Of a DNA stretch of 64,000 nucleotides, positions 29,389 through 39,562 are shown piece by piece. The number at the start of each line of letters is the position of its first letter. Position 1 is the first letter of the stretch. The DNA comes from Pseudomonas deceptionensis (GTDB lineage Bacteria; Pseudomonadota; Gammaproteobacteria; Pseudomonadales; Pseudomonadaceae). The stretch spans positions 1,509,501 through 1,573,500 of the forward strand of contig NZ_FNUD01000002.1 of the NCBI RefSeq assembly GCF_900106095.1. Reading direction: 5' to 3'. The notes under the pieces were generated by a model. That model was not told the DNA's origin. It did not search any database and worked only from the letters and a program-made list of their open reading frames with translations. The translations under genes were made by a program, and so were the position numbers.

Positions 29389-30078
29389 TTGGTGGTCCAT
29401 AAAAGGTCAGTGCTGGCACCGATAATCGAAGCGTTACCCCGACGCATAGGCGTATTGGGCGGAACCTTCGATCCGGTGCATATCGGGCATTTGCGCGGCG
29501 GGCTTGAAGTGGCGGAGATGATGGAGCTCGATGAGCTGCGTCTGACCCCCAACGCCAGGCCGCCCCACCGCGACAAGCCCCAGGTTTCGGCTATCGACCG
29601 TTTGGCGATGGTTGAGTGCGCTGTCGCCGGAGTGGCTACGCTAGTGGTGGACGCCCGGGAGCTGCAACGGGACAAGCCGTCCTACACGATCGATACGCTG
29701 GAACTGATGCGGGCCGAGATGGCCGCGGATGACCAGTTGTTTTTACTGTTGGGCTGGGACGCTTTTTGCGGCCTGCCCACGTGGCACCGCTGGGAAGAGT
29801 TGCTCCAGCATTGCCATATCCTGGTGCTACAGCGCCCGGATGCCGACAGCGAACCGCCGGATGCCTTGCGCAACCTGCTGGCAGCGCGCTCGGTAAGCGA
29901 CCCGCAGGCCCTGAAGGGGGCAAGCGGACAGATTGCATTCGTTTGGCAGACGCCGCTCGCGGTATCCGCCACCCAGATCCGTCAACTGCTGGCCAGCGGT
30001 AAGTCGGTACGTTACCTGGTGCCCGACGCGGTCCTGGCCTACATCGATGCGCACGGGCTTTACCGTGCGTCGAACTAA
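29389..30078 (+). CDS. nadD: Nicotinate-nucleotide adenylyltransferase
   Basis: About 229 residues. Adenylylates nicotinate mononucleotide in NAD synthesis. Nucleotidyltransferase signature [12 protein letters not shown] and the [22 protein letters not shown] and [16 protein letters not shown] stretches. The start is uncertain: no ATG follows the proA stop before the core fold. TTG 29389 and GTG 29392 lie 10-13 bases after an AGGAG inside proA; GTG 29410 is also possible, and an ATG at 29356 would overlap proA. Confidence 0.93.
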   Translation: MVVHKRSVLAPIIEALPRRIGVLGGTFDPVHIGHLRGGLEVAEMMELDELRLTPNARPPHRDKPQVSAIDRLAMVECAVAGVATLVVDARELQRDKPSYTIDTLELMRAEMAADDQLFLLLGWDAFCGLPTWHRWEELLQHCHILVLQRPDADSEPPDALRNLLAARSVSDPQALKGASGQIAFVWQTPLAVSATQIRQLLASGKSVRYLVPDAVLAYIDAHGLYRASN

Positions 30079-30148
30079 AAAGGAGTGTTTCAAGGCGCGA
30101 ATTGACGTGTATTGAAACACCCGAACATACGAGCAAAACGAGTTTTAT

Positions 30149-30643
30149 ATGACTGACAAAGATGTAAGCAAAGTAAAACGCAAAGGCACGTTCAAAAGCG
30201 CCCCTCTGCCAGAAAAAACCTTCAGCAACGAGCCTCTCAAGGGCGAAGATCTGGTCAAGGTAGCTGTTGCCGCTCTGGAAGACGTCAAGGCCCAGGACAT
30301 TCAGATCATCGACGTTCGTGACAAGCACAGCATCACTGACTTCATGATCATCGCTACCGGTACGTCCAACCGTCAGATCGGCGCGATGCTCGACAAGATC
30401 CGTGAAGCGGTCAAGGCACTGGGCGTCAAGCCGTTGGGCGAAGAAGGCAAGGGCGACAGCGACTGGGTACTGTTGGACATGGACGACGTGATCGTTCACA
30501 TGATGACCGCCAGCGCCCGTCAGTTCTACGACCTGGAACGCTTGTGGGCCGGTGCTGAACAAAGCCGTGCTGGCAGTGCTGCTCACCACAGCCCGGAAAA
30601 CACCCATGAGCATTTCCTGAAGCTCAACAAAGACCAAGAGTAA
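30149..30643 (+). CDS. rsfS: Ribosomal silencing factor RsfS
   Basis: 164 residues. Binds uL14 on the 50S subunit and blocks subunit joining in slow growth. The DUF143 core is DIQIIDVRDKHSITDFMIIATGTSNRQIGAM followed by GDSDWVLLDMDDVIVHMMTASARQFYDLERLW. It has a basic N-terminal extension (KVKRKGTFKSAPLPEKTF) of about 30 residues before the core and a short polar tail. Order nadD-rsfS-rlmH is standard. Confidence 0.96.
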   Translation: MTDKDVSKVKRKGTFKSAPLPEKTFSNEPLKGEDLVKVAVAALEDVKAQDIQIIDVRDKHSITDFMIIATGTSNRQIGAMLDKIREAVKALGVKPLGEEGKGDSDWVLLDMDDVIVHMMTASARQFYDLERLWAGAEQSRAGSAAHHSPENTHEHFLKLNKDQE

Positions 30644-30652
30644 GGGTTCGCT

Positions 30653-31120
30653 GTGCGCCTGCGTTTGATCGCTGTCGGTTCGCGTATGCCCAAGTGGGTG
30701 GAAGAAGGCTGGCATGAATATGCCAAGCGTCTGCCATCCGAGCTGGCGCTCGAACTGGTGGAAATACCGCTCAATACCCGTGGCAAGAATGCCGACGTGG
30801 CTCGATTCATCCGTCAGGAAGGCGAGGCCATGCTGGCCAAAGTCGGCCCGGGCGAGCGGATCGTCACCCTCGAAGTGCACGGCAAGCCGTGGAGTACCGA
30901 GCAGTTGGCGGTTGAACTCGATCGCTGGCGCCTGGACTCGCGCACGGTGAACTTTATGGTCGGCGGCCCGGAAGGGCTGGCGCCGGAAGTCTGCGCCCGC
31001 GCCGACCAGCGCTGGTCGCTATCGCCGTTGACGTTGCCGCACCCGTTGGCAAGGATTCTGATCGGTGAGCAGTTGTATCGCGCCTGGACAGTTTTGTCCG
31101 GGCACCCGTATCACAAATAG
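30653..31120 (+). CDS. rlmH: 23S rRNA pseudouridine-1915 N3-methyltransferase
   Basis: 155-residue SPOUT methyltransferase. Starts at GTG 30653 ([28 protein letters not shown]). The knot region [55 protein letters not shown] is essentially invariant in the family. Ten bases after rsfS and 13 bases before mrdA. Confidence 0.97.
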   Translation: MRLRLIAVGSRMPKWVEEGWHEYAKRLPSELALELVEIPLNTRGKNADVARFIRQEGEAMLAKVGPGERIVTLEVHGKPWSTEQLAVELDRWRLDSRTVNFMVGGPEGLAPEVCARADQRWSLSPLTLPHPLARILIGEQLYRAWTVLSGHPYHK

Positions 31121-31133
31121 CTCAGCGCCCTGA

Positions 31134-33029
31134 ATGTCTCAGCCGATTCGCCTTAAAGACCACGAGAAAGACTCACGCCTTGTGCGCGGACGTGTCGTGG
31201 TCGGCGCATTTGTCGTCGTGGGGCTGATCTGCGTATTGCTCGCGCGGCTTTATTATCTGCAGGTGGTGCAGTACGAGTACCACTCCACCTTGTCAGAAAA
31301 TAACCGGGTGCATGTGCAGCCGATCCCGCCTACTCGCGGTTTGATCTTTGACCGTAATGGTGTGGTGATCGCGGACAACCGTCCCAGCTTCAGTCTGAGC
31401 ATGACCCGTGAACGCTCGGGTGACTGGCAGCAAGTGCTCGACGTTATTGTTGAAGTGCTGCAGCTCACGCCAGAAGATCGCGCCCTGTTCGAAAAGCGCA
31501 TGAAGCAGGGGCGCCGGCCATTTGAGCCGGTGCCCATCCTGTTTGAGCTCAATGAAGAACAGATCGCCCGGATTGCCGTGAACCAGTTCCGCCTGCCCGG
31601 GGTTGAGGTGGTTGCCCAGTTGGTGCGTCATTACCCCCAGGGCGCGCACTTTGCGCACTCGGTGGGTTATATGGGGCGGATCAACGAGAAAGAGCTTAAA
31701 ACCCTCGATCCGGTCAACTACAGCGGCACCCATCACATTGGCAAAACGGGCATCGAACGCTTCTATGAAGCCGAGCTGCACGGCCAGGTGGGTTACGAGG
31801 AAGTCGAAACCAATGCGCGGGGCCGGGTATTGCGGGTGCTCAAGCGTACCGATCCGATCCCTGGCAAGGACATCGTGCTCAGCCTCGATATCAAGCTGCA
31901 AGAGGCGGCCGAAGAAGCCTTGGCAGGTCGTCGTGGCGCAGTGGTCGCACTTAACCCGATGACGGGCGAAGTGCTGGCCATGGTCAGTCAGCCGAGCTTC
32001 GACCCTAACCTGTTCGTGACCGGCATCAGCTTCAAGGCTTACGCCGAGCTGCGTGATTCGATTGACCGCCCGTTGTTCAACCGCATCTTGCGCGGCCTGT
32101 ATCCACCGGGCTCGACCATCAAGCCTGCGGTGGCCATTGCAGGCCTGGACAGCGGCGTGATCAGCGCCACGTCACGGGTTTATGACCCCGGCTATTACCA
32201 GTTGCCCAATTACGATCACAAATACCGTAACTGGAACCGCACCGGTGATGGCTACGTCGATTTGGACACCGCGATCATGCGCTCCAACGACACCTATTTT
32301 TATGACCTGGCCCACAAGCTGGGGATTGACCGTCTGTCGACCTACATGAATCAGTTCGGTATCGGGCGAAAGGTCTCCCTGGACATGTTCGAAGAGTCCG
32401 CCGGTCTGATGCCGTCCCGCGAGTGGAAGCGCGCCACCCGGCGCCAGGCCTGGTTCCCGGGGGAGACGCTGATTCTGGGGATCGGTCAGGGGTACATGCA
32501 GTCCACGCCTTTGCAGCTGGCGCAAGCCACGGCGCTGATTGCCAGCAAAGGCAAGTGGATTCGTCCGCACCTGGCCAAGACCATCGAAGGCGTGCCGCCG
32601 GTGGATCCGGATCCGGTGCCGGACATCGTCCTGCGTGACCCGTCCAATTGGGCCAAGGTCAACCACGGCATGCAGCAAGTGGTGCATGGCGCACGCGGCA
32701 CGGCGCGGGTTGCGGGCGTTGGCGCGCAATACCTGATTGCCGGCAAGAGCGGTACGGCGCAGGTGGTGGCGATCAAGCAGGGCGAGAAGTACGACCGCTC
32801 CAAGGTTCAGGAACGTCACCGTGACCACGCCTTGTTCGTCGGCTTTGCTCCGGCCAATAACCCGCAAATTACCGTGTCGGTCATGATTGAAAACGGCGAA
32901 GCCGGCAGCCGGGTGGCGTCGCCGGTGGTGCGCAAGGTCATGGACGCCTGGTTGCTGGGTGAAGACGGCAAACTCAAACCCGAGTACGGCGGCCCCGTAA
33001 AGGCAGAGGCTCCAGCCAATGATCAGTAA
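31134..33029 (+). CDS. mrdA: Penicillin-binding protein 2 (elongasome transpeptidase)
   Basis: 631 residues. One N-terminal membrane helix (about 21-43), a pedestal/dimerisation domain, and the transpeptidase domain with Ser327 in PGSTIK, SND (SxN) in MRSNDTYFYDLA and KSG in AGKSGTAQVV. Cross-links glycan made by RodA during lateral wall growth. Overlaps rodA by 11 bases, and the two are a conserved pair. Target of mecillinam-type beta-lactams by family knowledge. Confidence 0.97.
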   Translation: MSQPIRLKDHEKDSRLVRGRVVVGAFVVVGLICVLLARLYYLQVVQYEYHSTLSENNRVHVQPIPPTRGLIFDRNGVVIADNRPSFSLSMTRERSGDWQQVLDVIVEVLQLTPEDRALFEKRMKQGRRPFEPVPILFELNEEQIARIAVNQFRLPGVEVVAQLVRHYPQGAHFAHSVGYMGRINEKELKTLDPVNYSGTHHIGKTGIERFYEAELHGQVGYEEVETNARGRVLRVLKRTDPIPGKDIVLSLDIKLQEAAEEALAGRRGAVVALNPMTGEVLAMVSQPSFDPNLFVTGISFKAYAELRDSIDRPLFNRILRGLYPPGSTIKPAVAIAGLDSGVISATSRVYDPGYYQLPNYDHKYRNWNRTGDGYVDLDTAIMRSNDTYFYDLAHKLGIDRLSTYMNQFGIGRKVSLDMFEESAGLMPSREWKRATRRQAWFPGETLILGIGQGYMQSTPLQLAQATALIASKGKWIRPHLAKTIEGVPPVDPDPVPDIVLRDPSNWAKVNHGMQQVVHGARGTARVAGVGAQYLIAGKSGTAQVVAIKQGEKYDRSKVQERHRDHALFVGFAPANNPQITVSVMIENGEAGSRVASPVVRKVMDAWLLGEDGKLKPEYGGPVKAEAPANDQ

Positions 33030-34164
33030 TTTTGACCGCATCCTCTCCAGTGAGGACGTGATGCGTCGGCGTGCCACGCTGCTTCAGCGTCTGCACATCG
33101 ATGGCCCGCTGCTGATTTTGCTGCTGACTCTGGCGGCCGGCAGTTTGTTTGTCCTGTATTCGGCCAGTGGCAAAAGCTGGGACTTGCTGAGCAAACAGGC
33201 AACTTCGTTCGGTATCGGGCTGGTGTCGATGTTCATCATCGCCCAGCTGGAGCCGCGTTTTATGGCGCGCTGGGTGCCGATCGGCTATCTGGTGGGGGTC
33301 ATGTTGCTGGTGGTGGTGGACGTCATGGGCCACAACGCCATGGGCGCCACGCGCTGGATCAACATTCCGGGGGTGATTCGCTTCCAGCCCTCGGAGTTTA
33401 TGAAAATCCTGATGCCGGCGACCATCGCCTGGTACCTGTCCAAGCGCACCTTGCCGCCGCAGCTCAAGCATGTGGCAGTCAGCCTGATGCTGATCGGGGT
33501 GCCCTTTGCCCTGATCGTGCGCCAGCCTGACCTCGGGACGGCCTTGCTGGTACTGGCGGGCGGCGCATTTGTGCTGTTTATGGGGGGCTTGCGCTGGCGC
33601 TGGATCCTTAGCGTGCTGGCTGCGACGGTGCCGGTGGCGATTGCCATGTGGATCTTCGTGATGCACGACTACCAGAAACAGCGCGTATTGACCTTCCTCG
33701 ACCCTGAAAGCGATCCGTTGGGCACCGGCTGGAACATCATCCAGTCCAAGGCCGCCATCGGTTCGGGCGGGGTATTCGGCAAGGGTTGGCTGCTGGGTAC
33801 CCAGTCGCACCTGGACTTCCTGCCTGAAAGCCACACCGACTTCATCATCGCGGTGATGGGCGAAGAGTTCGGCCTGGTGGGCATTAGCGCATTGCTGCTG
33901 ATTTATCTGCTGTTGATTGGTCGCGGCCTGGTGATTACCGCCCAGGCGCAGACACTGTTCGGCAAATTGCTGGCAGGCAGTCTGACCATGACGTTTTTTG
34001 TTTATGTTTTCGTCAACATCGGTATGGTCAGTGGCTTGTTGCCCGTAGTAGGCGTGCCATTGCCATTTATCAGTTACGGCGGTACTTCGCTCGTGACGCT
34101 GCTTTCAGCGTTCGGGGTTTTGATGTCGATTCACACGCATCGCAAGTGGATCGCACAAGTTTGA
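33019..34164 (+). CDS. rodA: SEDS glycosyltransferase RodA
   Basis: 381 residues with about ten membrane helices. Polymerises lipid II in the elongasome with PBP2. SEDS hallmarks are GATRWINIPGVIRFQPSEFMKI, RQPDLGTALLVLAGG, LPESHTDFIIAVMGEEFGLVG and PLPFISYGGTSLV. ATG 33019 has an AGAGG site 9 bases upstream inside mrdA; ATG 33061 (367 residues) is an alternative. Confidence 0.96.
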   Translation: MISNFDRILSSEDVMRRRATLLQRLHIDGPLLILLLTLAAGSLFVLYSASGKSWDLLSKQATSFGIGLVSMFIIAQLEPRFMARWVPIGYLVGVMLLVVVDVMGHNAMGATRWINIPGVIRFQPSEFMKILMPATIAWYLSKRTLPPQLKHVAVSLMLIGVPFALIVRQPDLGTALLVLAGGAFVLFMGGLRWRWILSVLAATVPVAIAMWIFVMHDYQKQRVLTFLDPESDPLGTGWNIIQSKAAIGSGGVFGKGWLLGTQSHLDFLPESHTDFIIAVMGEEFGLVGISALLLIYLLLIGRGLVITAQAQTLFGKLLAGSLTMTFFVYVFVNIGMVSGLLPVVGVPLPFISYGGTSLVTLLSAFGVLMSIHTHRKWIAQV

Positions 34165-34181
34165 TTAAGGTGAATTATTCA

Positions 34182-35192
34182 ATGCAAGCAATGCGTGGCT
34201 GGGCCGCTCGATACGCGTCTTGGGTAGGCCTGGTGGGTCTGTTCGGGGCAGCGCAGGGCGCGGTGGCCGGCGACTACGAAGGTTCGCCACAGGTGGCTGA
34301 GTTCGTCGGTGAAATGACCCGCGACTACGGTTTCGCCGGCGAACAACTGATGGGCGTGTTCCGCGAGGCTGAGCGCAAGCAGAGCATTCTCGATGCGATC
34401 TCGCGCCCGGCCGAGCGCGTCAAGCAGTGGAAAGAGTACGGCCCGATGTTCCTGACCGATGCCCGGGTAGCCCGTGGTGTTGATTTCTGGCGTGAGCACG
34501 AGGCCGTGCTGGCCCGCGCCGAGCAGGAATACGGGGTGCCGGCCCAAGTGATTGTGTCGATCATCGGCGTCGAAACCTTTTACGGTCGCAACACCGGCAA
34601 CTACCGGGTGATCGATGCGCTGTCGACCCTGGGGTTCGATTACCCGCCGCGTGCCGAATTTTTCCGCAAGGAGCTGCGTGAGTTCCTGCTGTTGACCCGT
34701 GAAGAACAAGTCGACCCGCTGACGCTCAAGGGCTCCTATGCCGGGGCGATGGGGTTGCCGCAGTTTATGCCGAGCAGCTTTCGCGCCTATGCCGTGGACT
34801 TCGACGGTGATGGCCACATCAATATCTGGAGCAACCCGGACGATGCCATTGGCAGCGTCGCCAGCTACTTCAAGCGTCATGGCTGGGTAGCCGGCGAGCC
34901 GGTGGTTATCCGTGCCGATGTGCAGGGCGATCGGGCCGATGAAGGCCTGACCCAGGGCATTGAGCCCGTCAAGACCGTCGGGGAGTTGCGAGCGCTGGGG
35001 TGGTCGAGTCATGATGCGCTGCGTGACGATATGCCGGTTACGGCGTTCCGTCTGGAAGGCGCTGACGGCCCTGAGTACTGGATGGGGCTGAAGAATTTTT
35101 ATGCGATCACGCGCTATAACCGAAGCGTGATGTACGCCATGGCAGTGCATCAACTGTCCGACCTGCTGGTTCAAGCACGGGGCAACAAGTAA
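34182..35192 (+). CDS. mltB: Lytic murein transglycosylase B
   Basis: 336 residues from ATG 34182, which follows a TAAGGTGA ribosome site. Signal peptide about residues 1-27 (ending AAQGAVAGDYEG). The GH103 domain carries the catalytic Glu in IIGVETFYGRNTGNYRVIDALSTL, plus GAMGLPQFMPSSFRAYAVDFDGDG. It lacks a lipobox, as in the soluble SltB1-type enzymes of Pseudomonas. Located in the wall-elongation cluster; its stop overlaps the rlpA start (TAATG). Confidence 0.94.
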   Translation: MQAMRGWAARYASWVGLVGLFGAAQGAVAGDYEGSPQVAEFVGEMTRDYGFAGEQLMGVFREAERKQSILDAISRPAERVKQWKEYGPMFLTDARVARGVDFWREHEAVLARAEQEYGVPAQVIVSIIGVETFYGRNTGNYRVIDALSTLGFDYPPRAEFFRKELREFLLLTREEQVDPLTLKGSYAGAMGLPQFMPSSFRAYAVDFDGDGHINIWSNPDDAIGSVASYFKRHGWVAGEPVVIRADVQGDRADEGLTQGIEPVKTVGELRALGWSSHDALRDDMPVTAFRLEGADGPEYWMGLKNFYAITRYNRSVMYAMAVHQLSDLLVQARGNK

Positions 35193-36175
35193 TGCCGTTT
35201 CTAGCGATCCGCACACCTTTGAAGCTCGCTGCCTGCACCGCTCTTGCGTTGCTTGTGGCGAGCTGTTCCAGCACCCCCCCGCAGCAAAAGACGGCGGCAG
35301 TGCGCTCGACTCCGGGCCTGGATATCAACCGCGCGCACAAGGACGGCGCGCCGTGGTGGGACGTCGACGTATCTCGTATCCCTGATGCCACGCCGACCCT
35401 GCACAGCGGTCCTTACAAGGCTGCGCCGTACTCGGTGCTGGGCAAGACCTACTTTCCGATGCAAGAGTCCAAGACCTACGTGGCCTCGGGCACTGCGTCC
35501 TGGTACGGCACCAAGTTTCACGGTCAAAATACGGCCAATGGCGAAGTGTATGACCTGTACGGCATGAGCGCGGCGCACAAAACCCTGCCGCTGCCCAGCT
35601 ACGTCAAAGTGACCAACCTCGATAACGGCAAGGCGGTAGTCCTGCGGGTCAACGACCGTGGCCCGTTTTATTCGGATCGCATCATCGACCTGTCCTACGC
35701 TGCCGCCAAGAAACTGGGCTATGCCGAAACCGGTACGGCACGGGTCAAGGTTGAAGGCATTGACCCTCAAGCCTGGTGGGCCCAGCGTGGTCGCCCTGCA
35801 CCCTTGATGCTCAATGAGCCGAAAATGGCCCAGAATACCGCCCCGACCGTATCGACCGGCAAGATTGAGCAATGGACGCCGCCGGCCCAGCAGCATGCCG
35901 CCGATGTCATACCGGTCAGCACAATGCCCAAGGGTCAGGGTACATATTTGCAGGTAGGTGCTTTTGCCAATCCGGACGCTGCCGAGTTGCTTCGCTCCAA
36001 ACTCAGTGGCATGGTCAGCGCTCCCGTATTTATCAGCTCGATTGTTCGCAATCAGCAAACCTTGCACCGCGTACGCATGGGGCCTATTGCCTCGGCGGGC
36101 GAGGTACAGCAGATGCAAAGCAGCGTGCGTCAGGCCAATCTGGGCCAGCCGAGCGTTGTGACATCGGATCAGTAA
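35192..36175 (+). CDS. rlpA: Septal-ring lytic transglycosylase RlpA
   Basis: 327 residues. Lipoprotein with lipobox VASC (Cys25), a double-psi beta-barrel domain (GTASWYGTKFHGQNTANGEVYDLYGMSAAHKTLPLPSYVKVTNLDNGKAVVLRVNDRGPF, with catalytic Asp in NDRGPF) and a C-terminal SPOR domain (TYLQVGAFANPDAAELLRSKL) that binds denuded septal glycan. Needed for rod shape and daughter separation in P. aeruginosa. Overlaps mltB by one base. Confidence 0.96.
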   Translation: MPFLAIRTPLKLAACTALALLVASCSSTPPQQKTAAVRSTPGLDINRAHKDGAPWWDVDVSRIPDATPTLHSGPYKAAPYSVLGKTYFPMQESKTYVASGTASWYGTKFHGQNTANGEVYDLYGMSAAHKTLPLPSYVKVTNLDNGKAVVLRVNDRGPFYSDRIIDLSYAAAKKLGYAETGTARVKVEGIDPQAWWAQRGRPAPLMLNEPKMAQNTAPTVSTGKIEQWTPPAQQHAADVIPVSTMPKGQGTYLQVGAFANPDAAELLRSKLSGMVSAPVFISSIVRNQQTLHRVRMGPIASAGEVQQMQSSVRQANLGQPSVVTSDQ

Positions 36176-36351
36176 CACCGATCAAAGCGTTGGGCCCTGA
36201 GCGATCGGGGCCCAAACGCAGTTGCAGCGGTCAAGAATAAAAGCCCTTCGAGGGGCCGGGCCTGCAACTGAATACGCGGCAGCCAGTCAAAGAACTGCCT
36301 GTACAGTTTTGCCCGTGAGGGCAAGTTTCCATTAACAACTTCGAGAGACGG

Positions 36352-37509
36352 ATGAACATCACTACCTTTGCCAAACGCCTGTGTCTGCTTGTACCGCTGA
36401 TCATCACTCCTGCCGCCTGGGCGGCCGAGATGATGCCGTCACCGCCACAACTGGCTGCCAAGGCTTACGTTCTGATGGATGCCAGCAGCGGTAACGTGCT
36501 GGTTGAGAACAACGGCGACCAGCGTCTGCCGCCCGCCAGCCTGACCAAGCTGATGACCGCTTATATTGCGACCCTGGAAATCCGTCGTGGCCAGATCGGT
36601 GAAAACGATCCGGTAACCGTCAGCGAAAACGCATGGCGCACCGGTGGTTCGCGCATGTTCATCAAGGTCGGCACCCAGGTGTCGGTCAGCGACCTGCTGC
36701 ACGGGATCATCATTCAGTCGGGTAACGACGCCAGCGTTGCTCTGGCCGAGCACATTGCCGGCAGCGAAGACGCATTCGCCGACATGATGAACAAGACTGC
36801 CGGCGAGCTGGGCATGTCCAACAGCCACTTCATGAACCCGACCGGCCTGCCGAACCCGGAGCACTACTCCTCGGCTCACGACATGGCGTTGCTGGCCCGT
36901 GCCATCATTCACGAAGACCCAACTCACTACGCGATCTACTCGCAGAAAGAGTTCTTCTGGAACGGTATCAAACAGCCTAACCGCAACCTGTTGCTGTGGC
37001 GTGACAAGACCGTTGACGGTCTGAAAACCGGCCACACAGACGAAGCCGGCTACTGCATGGTGTCGTCAGCTGTTCGTGACGGCCAGCGTCTGATCGCTGT
37101 GGTATTCGGTACCAACAGTGAAGTCGCCCGTGCTGCCGAGACTCAAAAGCTGCTGACCTACGGTTTCCGCTTCTTCGAAACCCAGACCTTCTACCAGAAG
37201 GGTGTAGAGCTGGCTCAGGCACCAGTCTGGAAAGGCACGACCAACCTGGTCAAAGCCGGTCTGGCCGAAGACTTGACCATGACCCTGCCTAAAGGCCAAT
37301 TGAAAAAGCTGGCGGCAAGCATGACCATGAACCCGCAACTGATGGCCCCTATCGCCAAAGGCGATGTGATCGGCAAGGTTGAGGTCAAGCTCGATGACAA
37401 GGTTGTGCACAGCGCCGACCTGATCGCACTTGAACCCGTTGAGGAAGGTGGTATTTTCCGACGCGTTTGGGACAGCATCCGTCTATTCTTCTACGGCATG
37501 TTCAACTGA
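36352..37509 (+). CDS. dacC: D-alanyl-D-alanine carboxypeptidase (PBP5/6 type)
   Basis: 385 residues. Signal peptide about 1-25 (PAAWAAEM), Ser63-x-x-Lys66 in PASLTKLM, SGN in IQSGNDASVAL, KTG in GLKTGHTDEAGY, then the PBP5 C-terminal beta domain and an amphipathic anchor (VWDSIRLFFYGMFN). Trims pentapeptides in the periplasm. Own promoter likely: the 176-base gap to rlpA contains a GC-rich hairpin near 36190-36220. Confidence 0.96.
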   Translation: MNITTFAKRLCLLVPLIITPAAWAAEMMPSPPQLAAKAYVLMDASSGNVLVENNGDQRLPPASLTKLMTAYIATLEIRRGQIGENDPVTVSENAWRTGGSRMFIKVGTQVSVSDLLHGIIIQSGNDASVALAEHIAGSEDAFADMMNKTAGELGMSNSHFMNPTGLPNPEHYSSAHDMALLARAIIHEDPTHYAIYSQKEFFWNGIKQPNRNLLLWRDKTVDGLKTGHTDEAGYCMVSSAVRDGQRLIAVVFGTNSEVARAAETQKLLTYGFRFFETQTFYQKGVELAQAPVWKGTTNLVKAGLAEDLTMTLPKGQLKKLAASMTMNPQLMAPIAKGDVIGKVEVKLDDKVVHSADLIALEPVEEGGIFRRVWDSIRLFFYGMFN

Positions 37510-37527
37510 TAGCACTCCCATGTGTGA

Positions 37528-37554
37528 CCCCGCGCCCACCCTGCGCGGGGCACG
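37528..37554 (+). terminator. Terminator after dacC
   Basis: Stem CCCCGCGC / GCGCGGGG with a 7-base loop followed by CACGTTTGT, between dacC and ybeD. Confidence 0.7.
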
Positions 37555-37587
37555 TTTGTAGTTCAGGGCTTACGAGGCCGTTACGCC

Positions 37588-37863
37588 ATGACCGATACCG
37601 AAGTAAAGGCGCCAAAGATCGAATTTCCTAACGTGGATTACCCGGTTAAGGTGATCAGCGATACAGGCGTGGGCAACAGGGACGCGATCATTGAAATCGT
37701 CAAGAAACACGCGACGATCAACCATGACCGTGTTGATGAGCGCCAAAGCAGCAACGGCAAGTACACCACGATCCAGTTGCACATCGTGGCGACCGATCAG
37801 GATCAGCTGTACAACATCAACAGCGATTTGCGAGCCACCGGCTTCGTGCACATGGTGCTGTGA
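37588..37863 (+). CDS. ybeD: YbeD (DUF493) family protein
   Basis: 91 residues. Small ACT-like alpha/beta protein ([32 protein letters not shown]...[28 protein letters not shown]). Function is not settled; it is consistently next to lipB and may regulate lipoate synthesis. Its TGA overlaps the lipB ATG by one base. Confidence 0.93.
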   Translation: MTDTEVKAPKIEFPNVDYPVKVISDTGVGNRDAIIEIVKKHATINHDRVDERQSSNGKYTTIQLHIVATDQDQLYNINSDLRATGFVHMVL

Positions 37864-38516
37864 TGTCGCAGGTCCTGGGTATTCGCGAGCTGGGTCTGCT
37901 CGACTACGAGCGCACCTGGCTGGCGATGCAGCGGTTTACCGATGAGCGCAAGCTTGCTCCGGACACGCAGGACGAAGTCTGGCTTGTGCAGCATCCGCCG
38001 GTGTTTACCCAAGGCCAGGCAGGCAAGGCCGAGCATCTGCTGCTGCCGGGTGATATCCCGGTGGTCAAGTCGGATCGCGGAGGCCAGGTGACCTACCACG
38101 GCCCTGGCCAGATGGTCGCTTACCTGATGCTTGATGTGCGCCGGTTGGGTTATGGCGTGCGTGAGCTGGTAACGCGCATGGAGCACTGCCTGATCGACCT
38201 GCTCGCCAGCTACGGCGTGAGCGCCGCAGCCAAGGCTGATGCACCGGGCGTGTATGTTGATGGCGCGAAAATCGCCTCTCTGGGGCTGCGGATCCGCAAT
38301 GGCTGCTCCTTCCACGGTCTGGCCCTGAATGTGGACATGGACCTGGAACCGTTTCGACGGATTAACCCCTGTGGCTATGCGGGGCTGGCGATGACCCAGT
38401 TACGTGACCATGCAGGGCCGATTGAATTTGCCGAGGTAGGTGTCCGACTGCGTGCGCAGCTCGTCAAACACCTCGACTATGCTGAGCAGACGACCCTTAC
38501 GGGCGGAATCGATTGA
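37863..38516 (+). CDS. lipB: Octanoyl-[acyl-carrier-protein]:protein N-octanoyltransferase
   Basis: 217 residues. Moves the octanoyl group from ACP to lipoyl domains. Motifs [48 protein letters not shown] (Lys) and [13 protein letters not shown] (catalytic Cys). TGATG junction with ybeD; a GTG one codon earlier is an alternative start. lipA follows after one base. Confidence 0.96.
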   Translation: MSQVLGIRELGLLDYERTWLAMQRFTDERKLAPDTQDEVWLVQHPPVFTQGQAGKAEHLLLPGDIPVVKSDRGGQVTYHGPGQMVAYLMLDVRRLGYGVRELVTRMEHCLIDLLASYGVSAAAKADAPGVYVDGAKIASLGLRIRNGCSFHGLALNVDMDLEPFRRINPCGYAGLAMTQLRDHAGPIEFAEVGVRLRAQLVKHLDYAEQTTLTGGID

Positions 38517-38517
38517 T

Positions 38518-39558
38518 ATGACTACTGCGCAAGACGCTGTTCAAACCCTGATCCCTACGCTGGACATCTCAGAACGTGCAGCCCGCGCCAGCGAGGCCCG
38601 TTCCAAGGTTGAGACCGGCGTCAAATTGCGCGGTGCCGAAAAGGTTGCGCGTATCCCGGTAAAGATCATTCCGACCACCGAGCTGCCAAAGAAGCCTGAC
38701 TGGATTCGCGTACGCATTCCGGTTTCGCCCGAGGTAGACCGCATCAAGTCGTTGCTGCGCAAACACAAGTTGCACAGCGTATGCGAAGAAGCGTCCTGCC
38801 CGAACCTGGGCGAGTGCTTCTCGGGTGGTACTGCGACGTTCATGATCATGGGTGACATCTGCACCCGTCGCTGCCCGTTCTGCGACGTGGGCCACGGCCG
38901 ACCGAAGCCTCTGGACGTCAACGAGCCTGAAAGCCTGGCTGTTGCCATCGCTGATCTGCGCCTCAAGTACGTGGTGATCACCTCGGTAGACCGCGATGAC
39001 TTGCGCGATGGCGGTGCTCAGCACTTTGCCGACTGCATCCGCGAAATCCGCAAGCTGTCGCCGGGCGTGCTGCTTGAAACCCTGGTGCCGGACTACCGTG
39101 GCCGCATGGACGTTGCGCTGGAAATCACCGCAGCCGAGCCGCCTGACGTGTTCAACCACAACCTCGAAACCGTACCCCGCCTGTACAAGGCTGCGCGTCC
39201 GGGTTCCGACTACCAGTGGTCGCTGACCTTGCTGCAGCGCTTCAAGCAGATGATGCCGCACATCCCGACCAAATCCGGTCTGATGCTGGGGCTGGGCGAG
39301 ACGGACGAAGAAGTGATCGAAGTGATGAAGCGCATGCGCGAACATGACATCGACATGCTGACGCTGGGTCAGTACTTGCAGCCGTCGCGCAGCCACTTGC
39401 CGGTACAGCGTTTCGTGCACCCGGACGTGTTCGCCTGGTTTGCCGAAGAAGGCTACAAAATGGGCTTCAAAAACGTGGCCTCGGGCCCGCTGGTACGTTC
39501 TTCGTACCACGCCGATGAACAAGCCAAGCTCGTCAAGTCCATGCTGGTGGGTGCCTGA
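38518..39558 (+). CDS. lipA: Lipoyl synthase
   Basis: 346 residues. Radical SAM enzyme inserting two sulfurs into octanoyl groups. The auxiliary cluster Cys are at 89, 94 and 100 ([12 protein letters not shown]), the SAM cluster Cys at 115, 119 and 122 (CTRRCPFC), and the final RSSY Ser in VRSSYHAD. Begins one base after lipB. Together lipB-lipA make lipoate for pyruvate and 2-oxoglutarate dehydrogenases. Confidence 0.98.
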   Translation: MTTAQDAVQTLIPTLDISERAARASEARSKVETGVKLRGAEKVARIPVKIIPTTELPKKPDWIRVRIPVSPEVDRIKSLLRKHKLHSVCEEASCPNLGECFSGGTATFMIMGDICTRRCPFCDVGHGRPKPLDVNEPESLAVAIADLRLKYVVITSVDRDDLRDGGAQHFADCIREIRKLSPGVLLETLVPDYRGRMDVALEITAAEPPDVFNHNLETVPRLYKAARPGSDYQWSLTLLQRFKQMMPHIPTKSGLMLGLGETDEEVIEVMKRMREHDIDMLTLGQYLQPSRSHLPVQRFVHPDVFAWFAEEGYKMGFKNVASGPLVRSSYHADEQAKLVKSMLVGA

Positions 39559-39562
39559 CCCC

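Noticed and set aside
36186..36220. Terminator after rlpA
   Set aside because: A good GC-rich inverted repeat (GCGTTGGGCCC / GGGCCCAAACGC) is present but there is no T-run on either strand; it may only be an mRNA hairpin.
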